DNA from: Hermetia illucens
Lineage: Eukaryota > Arthropoda > Insecta > Diptera > Stratiomyidae
Direction of reading: 5' to 3'
Assembly (NCBI RefSeq): GCF_905115235.1
Contig: NC_051852.1
Location: forward strand, 167,046,164-167,110,163
DNA length: 64,000 nucleotides
The notes beneath the pieces were generated by a model. That model was not told the origin of the DNA, did not search any database, and worked only from the letters and a program-made list of their open reading frames with translations. This document shows positions 12,901 to 24,399 of the stretch, piece by piece. The position numbers and the translations under genes are program-made. How positions within the stretch are numbered: position 1 is the first letter of the stretch; each line of letters opens with the position of its first letter.

Positions 12901-15900
12901 CCTCCATATCATGTAATGTTATGTCTCTCAGGTGATCAAGCTTACGCCTCCTAGTGAATGGTACTATGGTGGTTTTTCGCTGGGTTGATCCGCAGTCCCA
13001 CCTTCCTGCACCATTCACTAGTAACCCTTAGTCTAGTTTGGATTCTATCACATAGGGTATCTTCATATTTGCCCCTACAAATTAAAACAATGTCGTCCGC
13101 GTAACCCTGGACTTGTACTCCAGTATTTGTTAACACGTCCAGGAGTTCATCCACTACCATACTCCACTTCAGCGGCGATAGTACCCCACCCTGTGGACAG
13201 CCTTGATCAGCCTTCATCAGAATAGAATTTGTACCTGTCGATACCTCTATTTGCCTGCTTTCTAGCATTTTGTCCATCCAGAATGCCAGGGTGTTTCCCA
13301 CTCCTTTGCGGCTCAGGGCGTCTTGTATCTCTGTGTGCGATGTGTTGTCGAATGCTCCTTCGATATCCAAAAACGCGAATAGCGCAATTTCTTTTGTTTC
13401 TATGGCGTCCCGTAGTACCTCTGTCAGCTGATACAGAGCAGTTTCAGTTGACCGTCCTGCCCGGTAAGCGTGCTGACAGTGATGTAGGGGATTACGCTTT
13501 AGAACGTTAATTCTAATATAGTTGTCTATGATCTTCTCAACCGTTTTGAGTACGAACGATGTTAGGCAAATTGGTCTGAAAGATTTAGGGTGAAAAGGAT
13601 CCTTTTTACTCGCTTTCGAATTAAAGACCATTTTTGCCCGTCTCGATGCCCTTGGTATGTATCTCAGTGCTATGCTCCCCTTTACCACCCTCAGAAGAGG
13701 CTCTAAGATAATTCCTATGCCTCTTTGGATAAGTGCTGCGAAAATGCCATCTACTCCAGGAGATTTCAGTGGTTTAAAAGTTCCCACTGTCCATCTTAGC
13801 CTAGCTTCTGAGGATACCTCTTCTGCTAGTTTCCAGCTCTCCTTCCTTCCCCTTTTATTCGTTTTTGGGGTGTCAGGCAGATTATTGTCGCCTGCCGCCG
13901 AGGGGTAGGACCCCGGGAAATGAGTTCTGAGAAGCAGGTGTATCCTATCCTCATTTAAATGTCCCATCTTCCTTTTTCAAACAGACAGAGGATATTCCCC
14001 TGTCTTTGGCTACAGCCTGGTTGCTTCTGTGATCTGTTCAATTCCTTCACAGAATTCCCTGAAGCTGTTCCGTTTCGCTTCCCTGATCGCGTTGCTATAC
14101 GCAGTCAGTGGATTTTTATACCTCTGCCACTCCCCAGTTTGTTTTGCCCGGTTAAAGAGTTTTCGTGCCTCTGGTCCCATTCTGGCTAGGTTCTTGTTCC
14201 ACCTTGGTACATCCCTTGATGACTTGACTGTCTTAGCCAGACAGCTGGCCTCATATGCGTCAATGACGATTGTGTTGAGGTTTTCCACCACCGTTTCTAA
14301 TTTCAGCTCGCTCCTGATGTTACCGCCCCCTTGAAAGTGGGCAATGTTGTTGCTCAAGTGCATTGCGTAGGATTCCCAATCCGTTCTCCTGGGATTCCTT
14401 ATTATTCTTTCTATTTCGGAGTTATCCTCAATGTCAAATCTGATTATCCTGTGATCAGACATAGAGGGTTCATCCGACACCCTCCAATTCCTGACCATTC
14501 CGTTCATTAGGGTATTTCCTAGAGTTATATCTAGTACCTCCTGTCTGGTGCTGGTCAAAAATGTTGGAGTGTTCCCTACGTTGTATATTTTTAGCTTATT
14601 GCTATGAATAAATTCAAGGAGGTATTCACCTCTACGATTGGTGTCGCTGCTTCCCCAGACTTCGTGGTGGGCGTTGGCATCGCAGCCGAGAAGAAGTGGT
14701 AACGCCCTCTCCTCGCAATACTTCGTCAGTTTTGCGACTTGTTCCGGTGGAGCCCGGATTTCGTCTCCTGGGAAGTATCCCGATGCCACAACTGCCTCTC
14801 GAGTGCTCCTCCCGGCTTCCAATGAGACTTGGATAGCCACTAGGTCCCCAGTTAAGAACTCGGAAAGACATATGCATTTTAAATTGCGTTTAAGAATTAT
14901 GCAAGCTCTTGGTTTTTCACAAGAGGAGTCCCAAATTACCTGCATGCTTCCTCCTTGCAGACCGCGAATCTACCCCCGGCGCACTCAGGGCTCCTGAGCC
15001 AGGACAATTCCAATGTTCTCCTTGGAACTTGCCCTTGCAATCACTGCAGATGCAGCTCTCGCGTGGTGGAGGTTTATCTGGGCTATCTTAGTGCTTTTCC
15101 ATCTAAGAAGTAATCCTTGATTTCTGGAAATTTTTATCAATGAACGATGAAACTAGTTCGCAATACAATAAACATGAAATTTATCGATTTGATTTCTTTT
15201 CAAAGCAGGAAACATCAATACCGGATGATTTCAATCTTGCGAGCGGTGCTTACAATGAAAATCTTGATTTTCTGAAATCCCAAAATAATAGCCCCGTAAC
15301 GGAAAGCAACGATGCATCGACTTCTAAAAGTGTCGTTAGCACTGGCCGAAGAGTTCCGGATTTGCCTCGCAGTTTGTCTATTACGAAATACAGCAATGAT
15401 GACATTTTGCGTTTCAATTCGCCGTAAGTATACGATTTATGTGTGATACAATTTATCATAATGACGCTGTTTTCTGTTTCATTTCGAACAGACGCGACAT
15501 CACAACACATTTGGATACTGTTCAGGGCGATTTGGACACTTTGAAAGATTTGTTGCGCGCAGACAACTATACATTTGATGCGAACACGTTACTCAATGTA
15601 AGTAGAGATGTTCAAAAGTAGGGGTAAAATTCAACTAACGAAAGTTTAATCTGCGTATTCATTTATTGATTTTTACCGTTTTCCATGACTATGTATGACC
15701 TCACATGGCAGACAAACTTCCATTGTTATCTTTATCTTATCTTTGGATTACATAACTCAGCTCTACATCCCCTTGCACGACGTATGGGAATCTGTTTAGA
15801 ACAGTAACGACTGCTGATGTCTATCCATTAGCCTTTAGGTTTAACCTAAAAGTTGAATTTTAGAAAAAAGAAACTTACTATTCGTTAATTCAATTATCAA

Positions 15901-18900
15901 TGGGCTGCGAGTTCTAATCTGCTTTTGAATAGCGCGCCAACAGAGCTTCGGAAATGCGGTGGACAACACTGTTTAGAGGAGTTTCTCTCGAGCAAGATGT
16001 TTTTTTTTTTAAGTTAGTAGATAAGATGTTCTGAAACCGAATAACAGCTGTGTCAGTGAATACTTTTTCGTGAAAATAATGAGACAATTTCCCTATTCGC
16101 TAGTAGTTATCTATTCTGGTACGCATATAACGACATTTCGGGAACAACTTGTTTCTGCAGCAAACATATAGCATCGAAGGAAACACGTTGTTCCCGAAGT
16201 ATTGGTATGGACGTATCAGAATAGAAATACTGCAAGGATACACTTAGTTGGGCGTTTTTTCGTGTTTGGCGATTTCATGCCTTTGTTGGTGATGAAAGGA
16301 AAAGAATAGCAACGCGTTTGTATCAAATTTTGTATGAAGCTGAGGAAAAAGTTTACCAAACTTTCACTTATTGCAAACAACTTTCGTGGATGAATGTTTG
16401 AGTCGTTCAAAGTGTCACGAATGGTCAAAGGTTCAAAGGAGGTGGGACGTCTATTGCAATCCTCATTCAGGACGCCCAGCAATTTCGACTAACCATGATT
16501 ATTATGTTATCCTTGTGTATTCGAATCGTTGTCTAATCATTCGGGAAATGACAGGAAAGTGTGACGTTTTATTTGGGGCATGCCAAGTAATTCTAAAGGT
16601 TCATTTAGATCTAACACTTAAGCCTTGGGTATACAAAAAGAGGTCTGTCGCGGCCATCAAATATCGCGGCACCTTCAGTTTCAGAAAAAATACTGAAGTC
16701 CCCAAAAAACTGTATTTGTTCTTTTTTTCACCAAATTCTTGCCAATGAAGAAAATAATCTCCTCAACCCTTTTAACTTTGGTTAAACCTTGGCTACTAAT
16801 CTAACTCAAAGCAAAAATGAGTGGTTCAGTCGAGGTACCCCTTGCATGAGATAAACAAGGAAAGAAAAATACCAATTATCGGTTGTGCACTGCAATCAGA
16901 TGAAGGTAGGTTTTTACTTTTTTTTGTGCAAAACAAAACCTTATTAAACTGGATTCACTCTCCGTCTGTCTGTCTGTCTGTCACACGCACTTTTTTCCAA
17001 AACCGACCCAAATTTGGTGGATAGATAGGAACTATCAAATCCCACGCATACAGCGAGTAACATAAAGTTAGATGGGGTTAAAGGGTGCTCCCCACACATG
17101 CAAAGGAGAATTTGAATTTTTTTTTCACCAGATATCGTCGTGTGGGTTATCAAATGAAAGGTCTCGGTTAGTACTTTCTTGATGCTGATATTAGTTTTGA
17201 TATGAATTGTAAAGTGCTCTACCACGATCCGAAAAGTAAAGTTCGAAGTATGGCGGGTGTATCAAAACCGCTTCGTGTCTCTGTTGGTGTTCATCAAGGA
17301 AGCGCCCTCTCACCACTCCTCTTTGTTGTTGTTATGGACACCGTCACACGAGACAACCAACGTCCTGCGCCCTACACACTGCTTTATGCAGATGATGGGG
17401 GGCCCGACCCAGTCACCAAGTCAGACGACTCCCGCCGGTTATCCGCACCGGACCTTAAATTCCTTCTTCTTCTCATAGATGGACTTGCATTTTATACCTG
17501 CCAGGTGTGGGGATAGCTTCCTCAGTAAGTAATCTGCAAAACTGCAAAGTTCCTGCACTTTCCTCACATACCCCCTGAGACGCTGCGGTGGCGTACAGCC
17601 ATTCAGACTGATGCTATCCATTCCTCCTTCTTTCACGAGCGGGCTTAGGACCGGCTATTATTATTATTATTACGTACAGCCCGTCGCGAAGAGTTTGCCA
17701 CCAATTCCGCCAATTACGGGGAAAATTTGAGACTTCCCAGCGATCCTGTGTTCGATAACAGGTAGACCCTTACTCCACCATTGAGTTTTTGCGTTTGCCC
17801 CGGGACACCGTGGCAAGATTAAAATCGCCCCCACCATCCTGTCATTCTTCGACGAGGGCTAACACCCCTAAGGACCTGGATGTCTGCACACACGTCTTTG
17901 TTCGAGTGGATGCTTCCCGGAACTCTTTGCAGCCAACATATCAGGATCCATATAAAATGCTGAACAGAGGGGAGCACTTTTTTTAGCTTGACGTCGGCGG
18001 CAGGCCCAAGAACGTCTCCGTGCCCAGGTTAAAGCCTTTTGTCTCCGGGGCTGAGGTTTCGGGGATAAAGCGTGCACGGCGCGTAAGATTTGACCTGCGC
18101 CCCTAAAATTGGCGGGTCAGGAGTCGGATTTATTGCTGAAGCACGGTATGATCCTGGGAGTGAGGTAGCGTGGAGGCGCAAGTTGATTAGCGAGGATTTA
18201 TTCGAGCTCCGCACGAGAATGATGCAATTCACCATGGAGTGAAACTCACCCGCCTGAGTGGCTCATCTATCTGTGGGTAGCGAGGGGAAGTTACGAAACT
18301 GGCAGAACAGTCATGGAAGGAAAATGGAGATAGTGATCGGTGAAAAAAATTTAAAAAATGCATTTATCTCTCTTGGTTCATTTAGTTATCTTTGGAACGA
18401 AGCCTTGCATTTGCGAACATATCATTTTTTTGAATCGAGTGGTACCAGTTGATATCTAATTATAAACTTTATATCATTATTTAAACTTGCATTCAACTTT
18501 GATCATTCATTTTACCGTAAAAAATTAGCCTCAATGCCAACAAATTCACACTTAGATGTCCTTATTGCACAATGATTCTCCTATATTTCGATGATTGTCA
18601 TAAATTATGTTTCCAGAATCATGAAAAAGCGAAATCTAATCGTGTTATTTTTATATTACTTTCAAAATCTGCCACTTCCAACCGTAATGATCATCGAAAC
18701 CAACATATGCCGGCCGACTCAAAATCTTCATTGGATGAAACAATCAATCCAACATTCCTACATGATGGCATCACATAACGGCGGCTTAATCTCAAATGTA
18801 TTTTATTTGATGATTTTCTATTAAAACCTATTGGAATCGTTTGATTGAATTAACAAATGAAGAATCAGGCAACAAATGATCGAATAACTTTACATCCATC

Positions 18901-19621
18901 ATTCGATAGTGAGGCTATAGCAAAGGTTAGAGAAAAATGTTGTTAGCATCTTTTGATTAACTAAGTGACATGACAAAGATGCGCACTTCCATAAACTAAT
19001 CAATTTGTATTATATTTCGCTTTGAGAAAGTTGGATTAGCTTCAATGCGAGGTTCTGTTGTAATAATTCCATCTAATGAGGCGTCGCAACTGCGTCCGCC
19101 GTCAAAATTATCTTGCAAAAGTTTCGAATATTTAGACACAATATTACAGAAATAGTTGATGGAAATACAATATGAATTCGATTGGGTTTGGAAGGGAAGA
19201 TACAGTGTCTATATTGAAATATTCTGGGAACTTATTTCAGCTCTTTGGCGATTCTGATGTTTTGGGACTCTCCGGACTACCGACCGATCAACAGAGTTTG
19301 GATGTTAACAAAAAAGGTTAGAAGGCTCCCGTTTACCTGAATATGGTGTTAGTAAACCCGTTACGTTTTAGGCAATGAACTGATGACATACCAACCATCA
19401 ACCTACTATGCTGGAGATTTATCGGACATGTTGAATTTGGATTCTGAAACATTACCAAAAAATACAGGTGTGTTGTGTGCACCCCTTTGAAGTAAATTCA
19501 TGCTTGGGATAGTTGAACATGGAAACTAATCGGTCGTTTTTCCTCCTCTTTCACAGAATACGATGAAAAACAAAACGGTAACACATCCACATTGAACACT
19601 CCCATGCCGGAACGAGATTAA
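6922..19621 (+). CDS. Hsf: Heat shock factor (Hsf), nine coding exons; 5' exon outside window
   Basis: Trimeric transcription factor that binds heat-shock elements in the nucleus. Exons: 6922-7030, 7101-7432, 7501-7700, 7760-8405, 15209-15423, 15492-15597, 19241-19316, 19372-19467, 19557-19621. All junctions keep frame (1845 nt, 614 codons plus TAA). Exons 1-2 carry the C-terminal two thirds of the DNA-binding domain ([29 protein letters not shown]). Exons 2-3 hold the HR-A/B coiled coil ([32 protein letters not shown]) and [12 protein letters not shown]. Exon 4 has a basic RRGRKRKH patch and a likely sumoylation site VKTEKD. HR-C is [15 protein letters not shown] in exon 6, and the tail resembles the Drosophila activation domain (MTYQP, LNTP). 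The exon 2 donor is GTTCGA, unusually weak. The exon 4-5 intron holds nested LINEs. The piece coding for the N-terminal part of the domain must be left of the window. Confidence 0.95.
8728..10801 (+). mobile_element. R1-clade LINE, 5'-truncated, inside the I-group LINE
   Basis: Flanked by a 14-bp target duplication, AGATGCCTCGACCT at 8714-8727 and AGATGACTCGACCT at 10802-10815 (one mismatch). Translation in several frames gives the end of the inter-domain linker ([27 protein letters not shown]), RT ([38 protein letters not shown]), [13 protein letters not shown], and the C-terminal CCHC-like region ([18 protein letters not shown]), ending near 10621. The 3' UTR is GC-rich and ends in about 12 A. 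The frame breaks near 9180 and there are in-frame stops near 8743, 9749 and 10336, so it is dead but mildly decayed. R1 elements usually target rDNA; this copy is elsewhere. Confidence 0.92.
11850..12640 (-). mobile_element. Second R1-clade LINE copy, 3' part only, opposite orientation
   Basis: Minus strand, almost the same sequence as the last 0.8 kb of the R1 copy at 8728-10801: [55 protein letters not shown]-type text and the same GC-rich 3' UTR with CGGCGTTCGGGCGGC. It begins in a T-rich tail near 11850 and is 5'-truncated near 12630. It splits the I-group LINE between LQRLAG (near 12650) and [15 protein letters not shown] (near 11840), so insertion into that conserved motif is clear. With the first copy it forms a long inverted repeat. 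Confidence 0.88.
15598..16285. other. Hsf intron, no gene seen
   Basis: AT-rich sequence directly after the GTAAGT donor at 15598. It holds a T-run at 16000-16010 and no supported ORF. Confidence 0.5.
16286..16760 (+). mobile_element. Mariner transposase fragment (N-terminal half)
   Basis: Plus-strand frames resemble the N-terminal part of a mariner transposase: QRVCIKFCM-like text near 16310, then [23 protein letters not shown], a SGRPAIST motif (near 16480), and [22 protein letters not shown], the usual second helix-turn-helix. No catalytic Asp motif or terminal repeats were found, so only a broken front portion remains. It lies within an Hsf intron. Confidence 0.6.
16940..17210. repeat. 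Interspersed repeat with a GTCT microsatellite
   Basis: A GTCT repeat (16965-16981) is followed by a run that looks like consensus interspersed repeat text (AACCGACCCAAATTTGGTGG, TATCAAATGAAAGGTCTCGG). No coding content. It runs straight into the RTE fragment. The family is not identified. Confidence 0.4.
17211..17395 (+). mobile_element. RTE-like LINE fragment (RT domain)
   Basis: A short RT piece with [36 protein letters not shown] and the catalytic LLYADD. It is nearly the same as the RT of the copy at 44575-46110 and belongs to the same family. Both ends are cut: the similarity stops just after the YADD motif. It lies in an Hsf intron. Confidence 0.75.
17790..18235 (+). mobile_element. 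Ty3/gypsy LTR retrotransposon fossil, end of pol
   Basis: A remnant of the C-terminal end of a gypsy-type integrase, recognised by [20 protein letters not shown] and the following [16 protein letters not shown] text. Only the 3' end of pol remains here; no LTR was placed. It is clearly broken and old, and lies in an Hsf intron. Confidence 0.7.
18236..19240. other. Hsf intron, no gene seen
   Basis: AT-rich unique-looking sequence with no supported ORF or repeat, ending in the acceptor TTATTTCAG at 19232-19240. Confidence 0.5.
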
Positions 19622-20401
19622 AGTCATAGTTTTAACATAAAAGTGTTTTTGAACAGAGTTTACATGATTTTTATACGGATTTCACGGACAGGAATATGAG
19701 GAAAATAATTATTAACAAATTGAGAATTTTGCATGAAGTGCGCTAGTGAGAATGGCGAAAGGTCTAGAATATTTAGCAACGCTAATACATATACTATCGA
19801 AAACTATTTAAGGATACTCTTTCTAGTTTGTTTCTCTTTGTTACATGGATTCAATAGTTCACAGACAAACGTTTCTTAAGATTCTGTTTTTGGTATTTTA
19901 TTCTCCGTTTTTTTTTTCTCTCGTAATATAGTCTTTAAGTTTTGCCACATAACTTTTATTAATATTCGTTATGGTCCAGTTGATGTTTATATGATGTAAG
20001 CTTCGTTTTAGATACAGACAAATGAGGAGGGGGAGCGTCATTGAATAATCTATTTTTGTATATGGCTAAGAAAAGGACAAGGCTAATTCAGTATTTGAGA
20101 ATGAATTAGAATGAAAGTGTGTTTCAGGTTCAATAATTGAGGTTTTGCAGGTCGATTCCACTCGAAACTCGAATGAAAATTATTCCCTTATTATGCTCAC
20201 CTCGTTAGCTTCACTTACAATATTTGAGCGTCAGTAAATTTGAAAGCATTGACTAAGTAACAATATCACAACAGCTACGCTCCTGACATAATATTCTAAT
20301 TTAATTCTCAATTACAAAGTTATATTTTAATATACTTAGTTCTATCCACATTTTGTATATTTGCACCCTAATATGTTTATAGCAGTTGACAACAGTAATA
20401 A
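19622..20401 (+). other. Hsf: Probable Hsf 3' UTR with poly(A) signal
   Basis: AT-rich sequence after the Hsf stop codon. AATAAA occurs at 20396-20401 (AGTAATAAAAG), with another candidate near 20484. Which one is used cannot be told from sequence. Confidence 0.4.
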
Positions 20402-20574
20402 AAGTTACTTTGAAAGTGCGAAATAGATTGTATGATCAACGCAGAACAGATCTTTTTTGTATAGTCAAATATTCCATATAAAGCAATAAAATGTTTTCAA
20501 CATTTATGGAATAAAAATCTAAACCCGATGATGTGTTTTCATTAAGTTGAAATTGATGTCCCATGTTTTTTTTA

Positions 20575-20935
20575 CAGGCAGCCACATAAAAAGTGCAGGG
20601 CCGTCTCCTCCTCACATAGGCGAAACCATCACCCCAATCTTTATCATATGGTCGTTTAAGGAGCACTGTCCCGCTAGAAGCCTTGCTAGCGTTTTCATGT
20701 CCCACTTCTTACGGGACAACAAAAATGCCGCTCTAGTGACACCAAGCTCTTTCACAAGAATTTTCGCCTGCCAGCAAAAGTGCAAATTTCTCCACTCGAC
20801 CATGTGAATCCTTCCAATTCCACCCTTCAGAGTAGACTCGCCAGTCTCCCCACCACGCCCTCACTAAAGAAGAGTGGTGCCCCCTTTGATTGTGGTATCC
20901 AATCCTAAGCCTTATAGCATGAGCTTCCATACAAT
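20575..20935 (-). other. Unassigned minus-strand coding-like remnant
   Basis: GC-richer than its surroundings, with short open minus-strand stretches (MEAHAIRLRIGYHNQRGHHS, LVRAWWGDWRVY, FALLLAGENSCERA) in shifting frames. The local composition suggests a LINE C-terminal remnant, but I do not recognise the family. Confidence 0.3.
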
Positions 20936-21007
20936 CATGGCGATTAAATTTTTCATTTTTTTCATCTGTAAAAAGAATTTTGTGTTTCTCGTTTTTTTGC
21001 GAAGCGT

Positions 21008-21260
21008 TTTATCAGTTTTTTTTGCATCTCTGAAGACGGATTTCTTTTAGTTTAGACGTAAGTAAATGGCTTTCACAGTGTCTGTAAGCCTTATACTGGA
21101 GATCTTTGCGTAAAATACGATAAATGGGACGCGCGGAGACGTTAATTTCATTCGCTAAACGCTTCTGTTTGCACAGGAGATTCCGATAAACTCTTACACG
21201 AAAAGCCTGCACAACATTCGGCTATCGTATCGTTTCTCTGTACCGTTGCAACGTTCGGCG
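21008..21260 (-). mobile_element. Tc1/mariner-superfamily transposase fragment
   Basis: Minus-strand text RVRVYRNLLCKQKRLANEIN, SARPIYRILRKDLQYKAY and LKEIRLQRCKK matches the helix-turn-helix segment of maT/DD37D-type transposases (usually RNPxRSxRKxAxELNxSxRSxxRILKxDL). The catalytic domain is absent. It is short and broken and lies just left of the TNP2-like transposon. Confidence 0.55.
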
Positions 21261-21339
21261 CACGAATCCTTCACTTATGGATAGCAGTTTAACCGTTTTT
21301 TGAATCTTTTTGGCCGTCTTTCCACACTCCCATAAGGCA

Positions 21340-23144
21340 ACAGTAGCCACGGGTTTTTCGTGAAAATGACATTGAAATTCGGGAAAGAGTAAGGGTTGTA
21401 GAAGAGATCTCGCAAATTAAAGATAATCTAGAAGAAACAAGAACAAAATCGTTGAAAGATAATTTAAGGAGCTGGTACATAAAGTATTCACCATCAAGGC
21501 AGGCTTTTGATGAGCTGTTAAAAATTCTCAGGATAGAAAATTTACATGTACCTAAATCTACTAAAACCATAATAGGAAATTCAACCGAAATTGTGGTAAA
21601 AGATGTACCTCCTGGGGAGTACTGGCATTATGGAATACATCAACAGCTTCAAAAAGTAAAAGAATTGCTTAAAGACCGGGAAAAAGTCGTTTTGGACATC
21701 GGAATCGATGGATTGCCCTTGTATAAAAGTTCGAATAAAGGTGTATGGCCTATTCTTGGGAAAGTGGTAAATGAAAATGCCATTAAAGTATTCCTCATCG
21801 GGACATATCTTGGACCAAGTAAACCAACGTCTGAAACACTATCTTCTTGACTTTGTTACCGAAGTAAATAATTTGACGCAAAACGGTGTAGAAATAAATG
21901 GGAGAACCTTAAGATTTGAAATTAGAGCATTTATTTGCGACGCTCCTGCCAAAGCATTTATTTGTGGTACAGTAGGTCACACAGCTTTAAACGGATGCAT
22001 AAGATGTACACAAAAGGGGAAATCTATTGAAGGAGTAACAACCTTTCAGACAGAAGTTGGCGAGATAGTCACTGATAACCACTTTTCCGAGAGAATCTTT
22101 CCAGAAATTCACAAGAAATGCTTTCGAAACATAAAAACACCACTGGAAAAGATTGGGGTTCGTATGATATAGCAGTTCCCATTAGACGTCATGCATCTCT
22201 TAGACTTGGGAATAATCAGAAAAATATTGATCCGATTATTTGAGAACAAGACTGCTTATAAGATCTGCAAAGAAAAGAAAAAAAAGATATCGGATCACTT
22301 GGTCTCATTGCGGCCCTTTATTCCAAAGGAATTTTCCAGAAAACCGAGAAGTAGCCTTTCTGAGCTTAAAAGATTCAAAGCAACAGAGTTCAGACAGTTC
22401 GGTTTATACACTGGAATTGTGGTTTTAAAGGACAATGTGCATGTCGATTTATATTATCATTTTTTATTACTTTACTGTTTTTACCGACTTTTACTATGTC
22501 CAAAGAATTATCGGCTAAATATCGCAAATATTCAGGAGATGATTAATTATTTCGTACAAAACTTTCCTGTGGTATACGGACAAAACAGTGTTACATACAA
22601 TGTTCATAGTTTGCTCCATTTACCAGATAGCGTTAGAGAACATGTAATCGTTTCGGATTATTCGGCATACAATTTTGAAAATTATCTGCAGATTTTAAAG
22701 AAGTACATCAAAAAACCATCCGGAATATTGGAGCAAATAAACAATAAACAGAGACATGAAATTCCTATTCTACATCCAACAACCCCGAATTTTAAAAGTA
22801 AAAATGGAAGAATTATAAGCTATAGTTGCAGCTTATATTATTTAAGCTTACATGAACCCAACTGCTATTGCGCTATAAATCCTTATATACCCATAAAACT
22901 AACGGGTTTCATAAAAGAAAATGGAATGATGATGCTTACTGGAAAACGCTTCAAAAACCTGAGTGATTTTTTAACGGAACCAGTATCATCGAAAAATATC
23001 TTGGGTGTATGTCTTGCAGATAAAGAATTAAGTAATGATGAAGAGAAATTTGAAATAAAAGATATAAATTGCAAGCTAATTATCCTACCATGGCATGAAG
23101 AAAATTGGTTAATCATGCCGTTGTTACACAATTGCGATCAATAA
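21340..23144 (+). mobile_element. CACTA/TNP2-like transposase, broken (DUF4218-type C-terminus)
   Basis: Three consecutive plus-strand ORFs read as one transposase broken into pieces: 21452-21850 (VVLDIGIDGLPLYKSSNKG, VFLIGTYLGPSKP), 21850-22172 (FEIRAFICDAPAKAFICGTV, HTALNGCIRCTQKG) and 22191-23144 (PLDVMHLLDLGI, RKPRSSLSELKRFKATEFRQ, YNVHSLLHLPDSV, YSAYNFENYLQILKKYI). The GHT-x-GC-x-RC segment and the late HxxxHL and ENYL motifs resemble animal relatives of plant CACTA TNP2 transposases with DUF4218. One frameshift near 21845 and a stop near 22170 are visible. The N-terminus and left end were not found. A small spliced gene follows at 23181. Naming the superfamily is inference. Confidence 0.6.
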
Positions 23145-23180
23145 CTACACCACTATCTACGTTATTAATTGTTTCAGAAG

Positions 23181-23614
23181 ATGAGTACAGCAAAGGAAAA
23201 TTGTCCACCATCTCCAGGTAAAGTCAGAAGATGCAATGCAGCTTTTGGAGAAGAACTTTTTTCGCAATGTAGGTGGGAATATCTGTTATGGAATTTTACA
23301 AATTGATGGTTTTATGTTTTCAGATAACCAAAATACCTGCGAATGCATTAATTTAAAAATGCAGTTAAAAAAATTAGAAGGTAAGATTTCCCTATATTTG
23401 CAGGTCTTTATTGGATAACAAGACCTATCTTGTTTCAGAAAAAATCGTAAAACAAAATCAGGCAATTATGGACGTCTTGGCATCACATTCAGTATTGCTA
23501 AATAAAATCTATAAAAATGAAACGATGCCAACCGAAGTGTCAACTGTTTTCCCGATAAAAACGGTGGAAGAATTAGAGAAACTGAATAACGGTATATCTG
23601 AGGAGGATATGTAA
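23181..23614 (+). CDS. Small spliced second gene of the TNP2-like element, DUF4806-like
   Basis: Three exons with consensus junctions: 23181-23217, 23324-23380 and 23439-23614. Introns are 106 and 58 bp, with GTAAA..CAG and GTAAG..CAG ends. Joined they give 89 residues from ATG to TAA without a break, both introns in phase 1. The N-terminus is MSTAKENCPPSP, the middle is a likely short coiled coil (LKMQLKKLEEKIVKQNQAIM), and the C-terminus FPIKTVEELEKLNNG resembles the start of DUF4806, a domain common in insect transposon-linked proteins. A possible acceptor (TTTCAG) lies 3 bases before the ATG, so a 5' non-coding or fused exon may exist. Function unknown. Confidence 0.55.
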
Positions 23615-24028
23615 TGTAATGTGTGTAATGAATTGAAGAATTAATTTCCGAACTAGTTACATTATTTAATAAGAAATCGATGATAAACTAGATTCGTAGT
23701 AACCGATTACGGAATGGCTTCTTGGTAATCGAGGCTGGATCAATTGGTTACCGCCTATGACACGCAATGCTAAATGTAATGCGCAAAACGCATTTAAGTA
23801 AGCCAAATTAGAACTGCTTTTTGGTTCCAGAGAATCGATTCCGCAATTGATTATGAACTACTTCCATTTCCTAGTGGGTTTTTTGCTTATGTATAAGTGA
23901 ATACGTGAAACAATTTTTTGCTATATGAATGGGCACGGCAGTAAGGCACACTCCTATACACACACTCACAAACACACTGACAGAGACGAACATAACCACA
24001 AAAACCGCAGATAGGCTCAACTGTGGGC

Positions 24029-24388
24029 GGGCAAGATGAGGTTCCCCATACCCCATCTTGCCCAAGTACGCCTCATTGTATATAAAAAATATATGTTGAA
24101 AACAAATCAACACACAGGAATTGATAAGTTCTCACCTGCTCGACAAATGAGAATCACTATTAATTTAATGGATACAACTATAATTTTCATAGTGACACGC
24201 ATCAAACGGAGTAGAAAATAAGAAGCAAACTGCCCTTAAACAGTTTTGTACCGATGAATACAAAAATACGTATTACACCAAACGACATCACGCTATTGAT
24301 GGCAGCCACCATATAGCCGCATCGTGAAGCAGTCGAACGATCGTTATTTTCCCATAAGAAGTGCTTAAAAGACCCCATCTTACCCGCA
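24029..24388. repeat. Possible MITE or short inverted-repeat element
   Basis: GGGCAAGATGAGG at the left is mirrored at once by CCCCATCTTGCCC, giving a 13-bp stem with one mismatch (24029-24063). A similar CCCCATCTTACCC ends near 24388, so the motif could form termini of a ~360-bp non-coding element. No clear target duplication and no ORF. Confidence 0.35.
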
Positions 24389-24399
24389 TCTACCCTATA

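Larger units (their letters stand above)
8532..15094 (-). mobile_element. I-group LINE (endonuclease-RT-RNase H), 5'-truncated, in an Hsf intron
   Basis: Minus-strand ORF2 of an I/LOA-type LINE. Its ends are marked by an 11-bp target duplication, TTTTCCATCTA, at 8521-8531 and 15095-15105. Domains in order: endonuclease from about 15075 to 14010 ([33 protein letters not shown]), RT 13967-12809 ([50 protein letters not shown]), RNase H 11560-10930 ([32 protein letters not shown]), then CRFCEEEDE. The 3' tail is a TAA-type repeat (8532-8543), as in I elements. The first ORF is absent and frames are interrupted. Two R1-type LINEs lie inside. Antisense to Hsf. LOA or Outcast is the alternative clade. 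Confidence 0.88.

Noticed and set aside
16965-16981. CRISPR-like or regulatory repeat
   Set aside because: A simple GTCT microsatellite.
18572-18824. Extra Hsf exon
   Set aside because: No HSF-like text; exons 6 and 7 join in frame without it.
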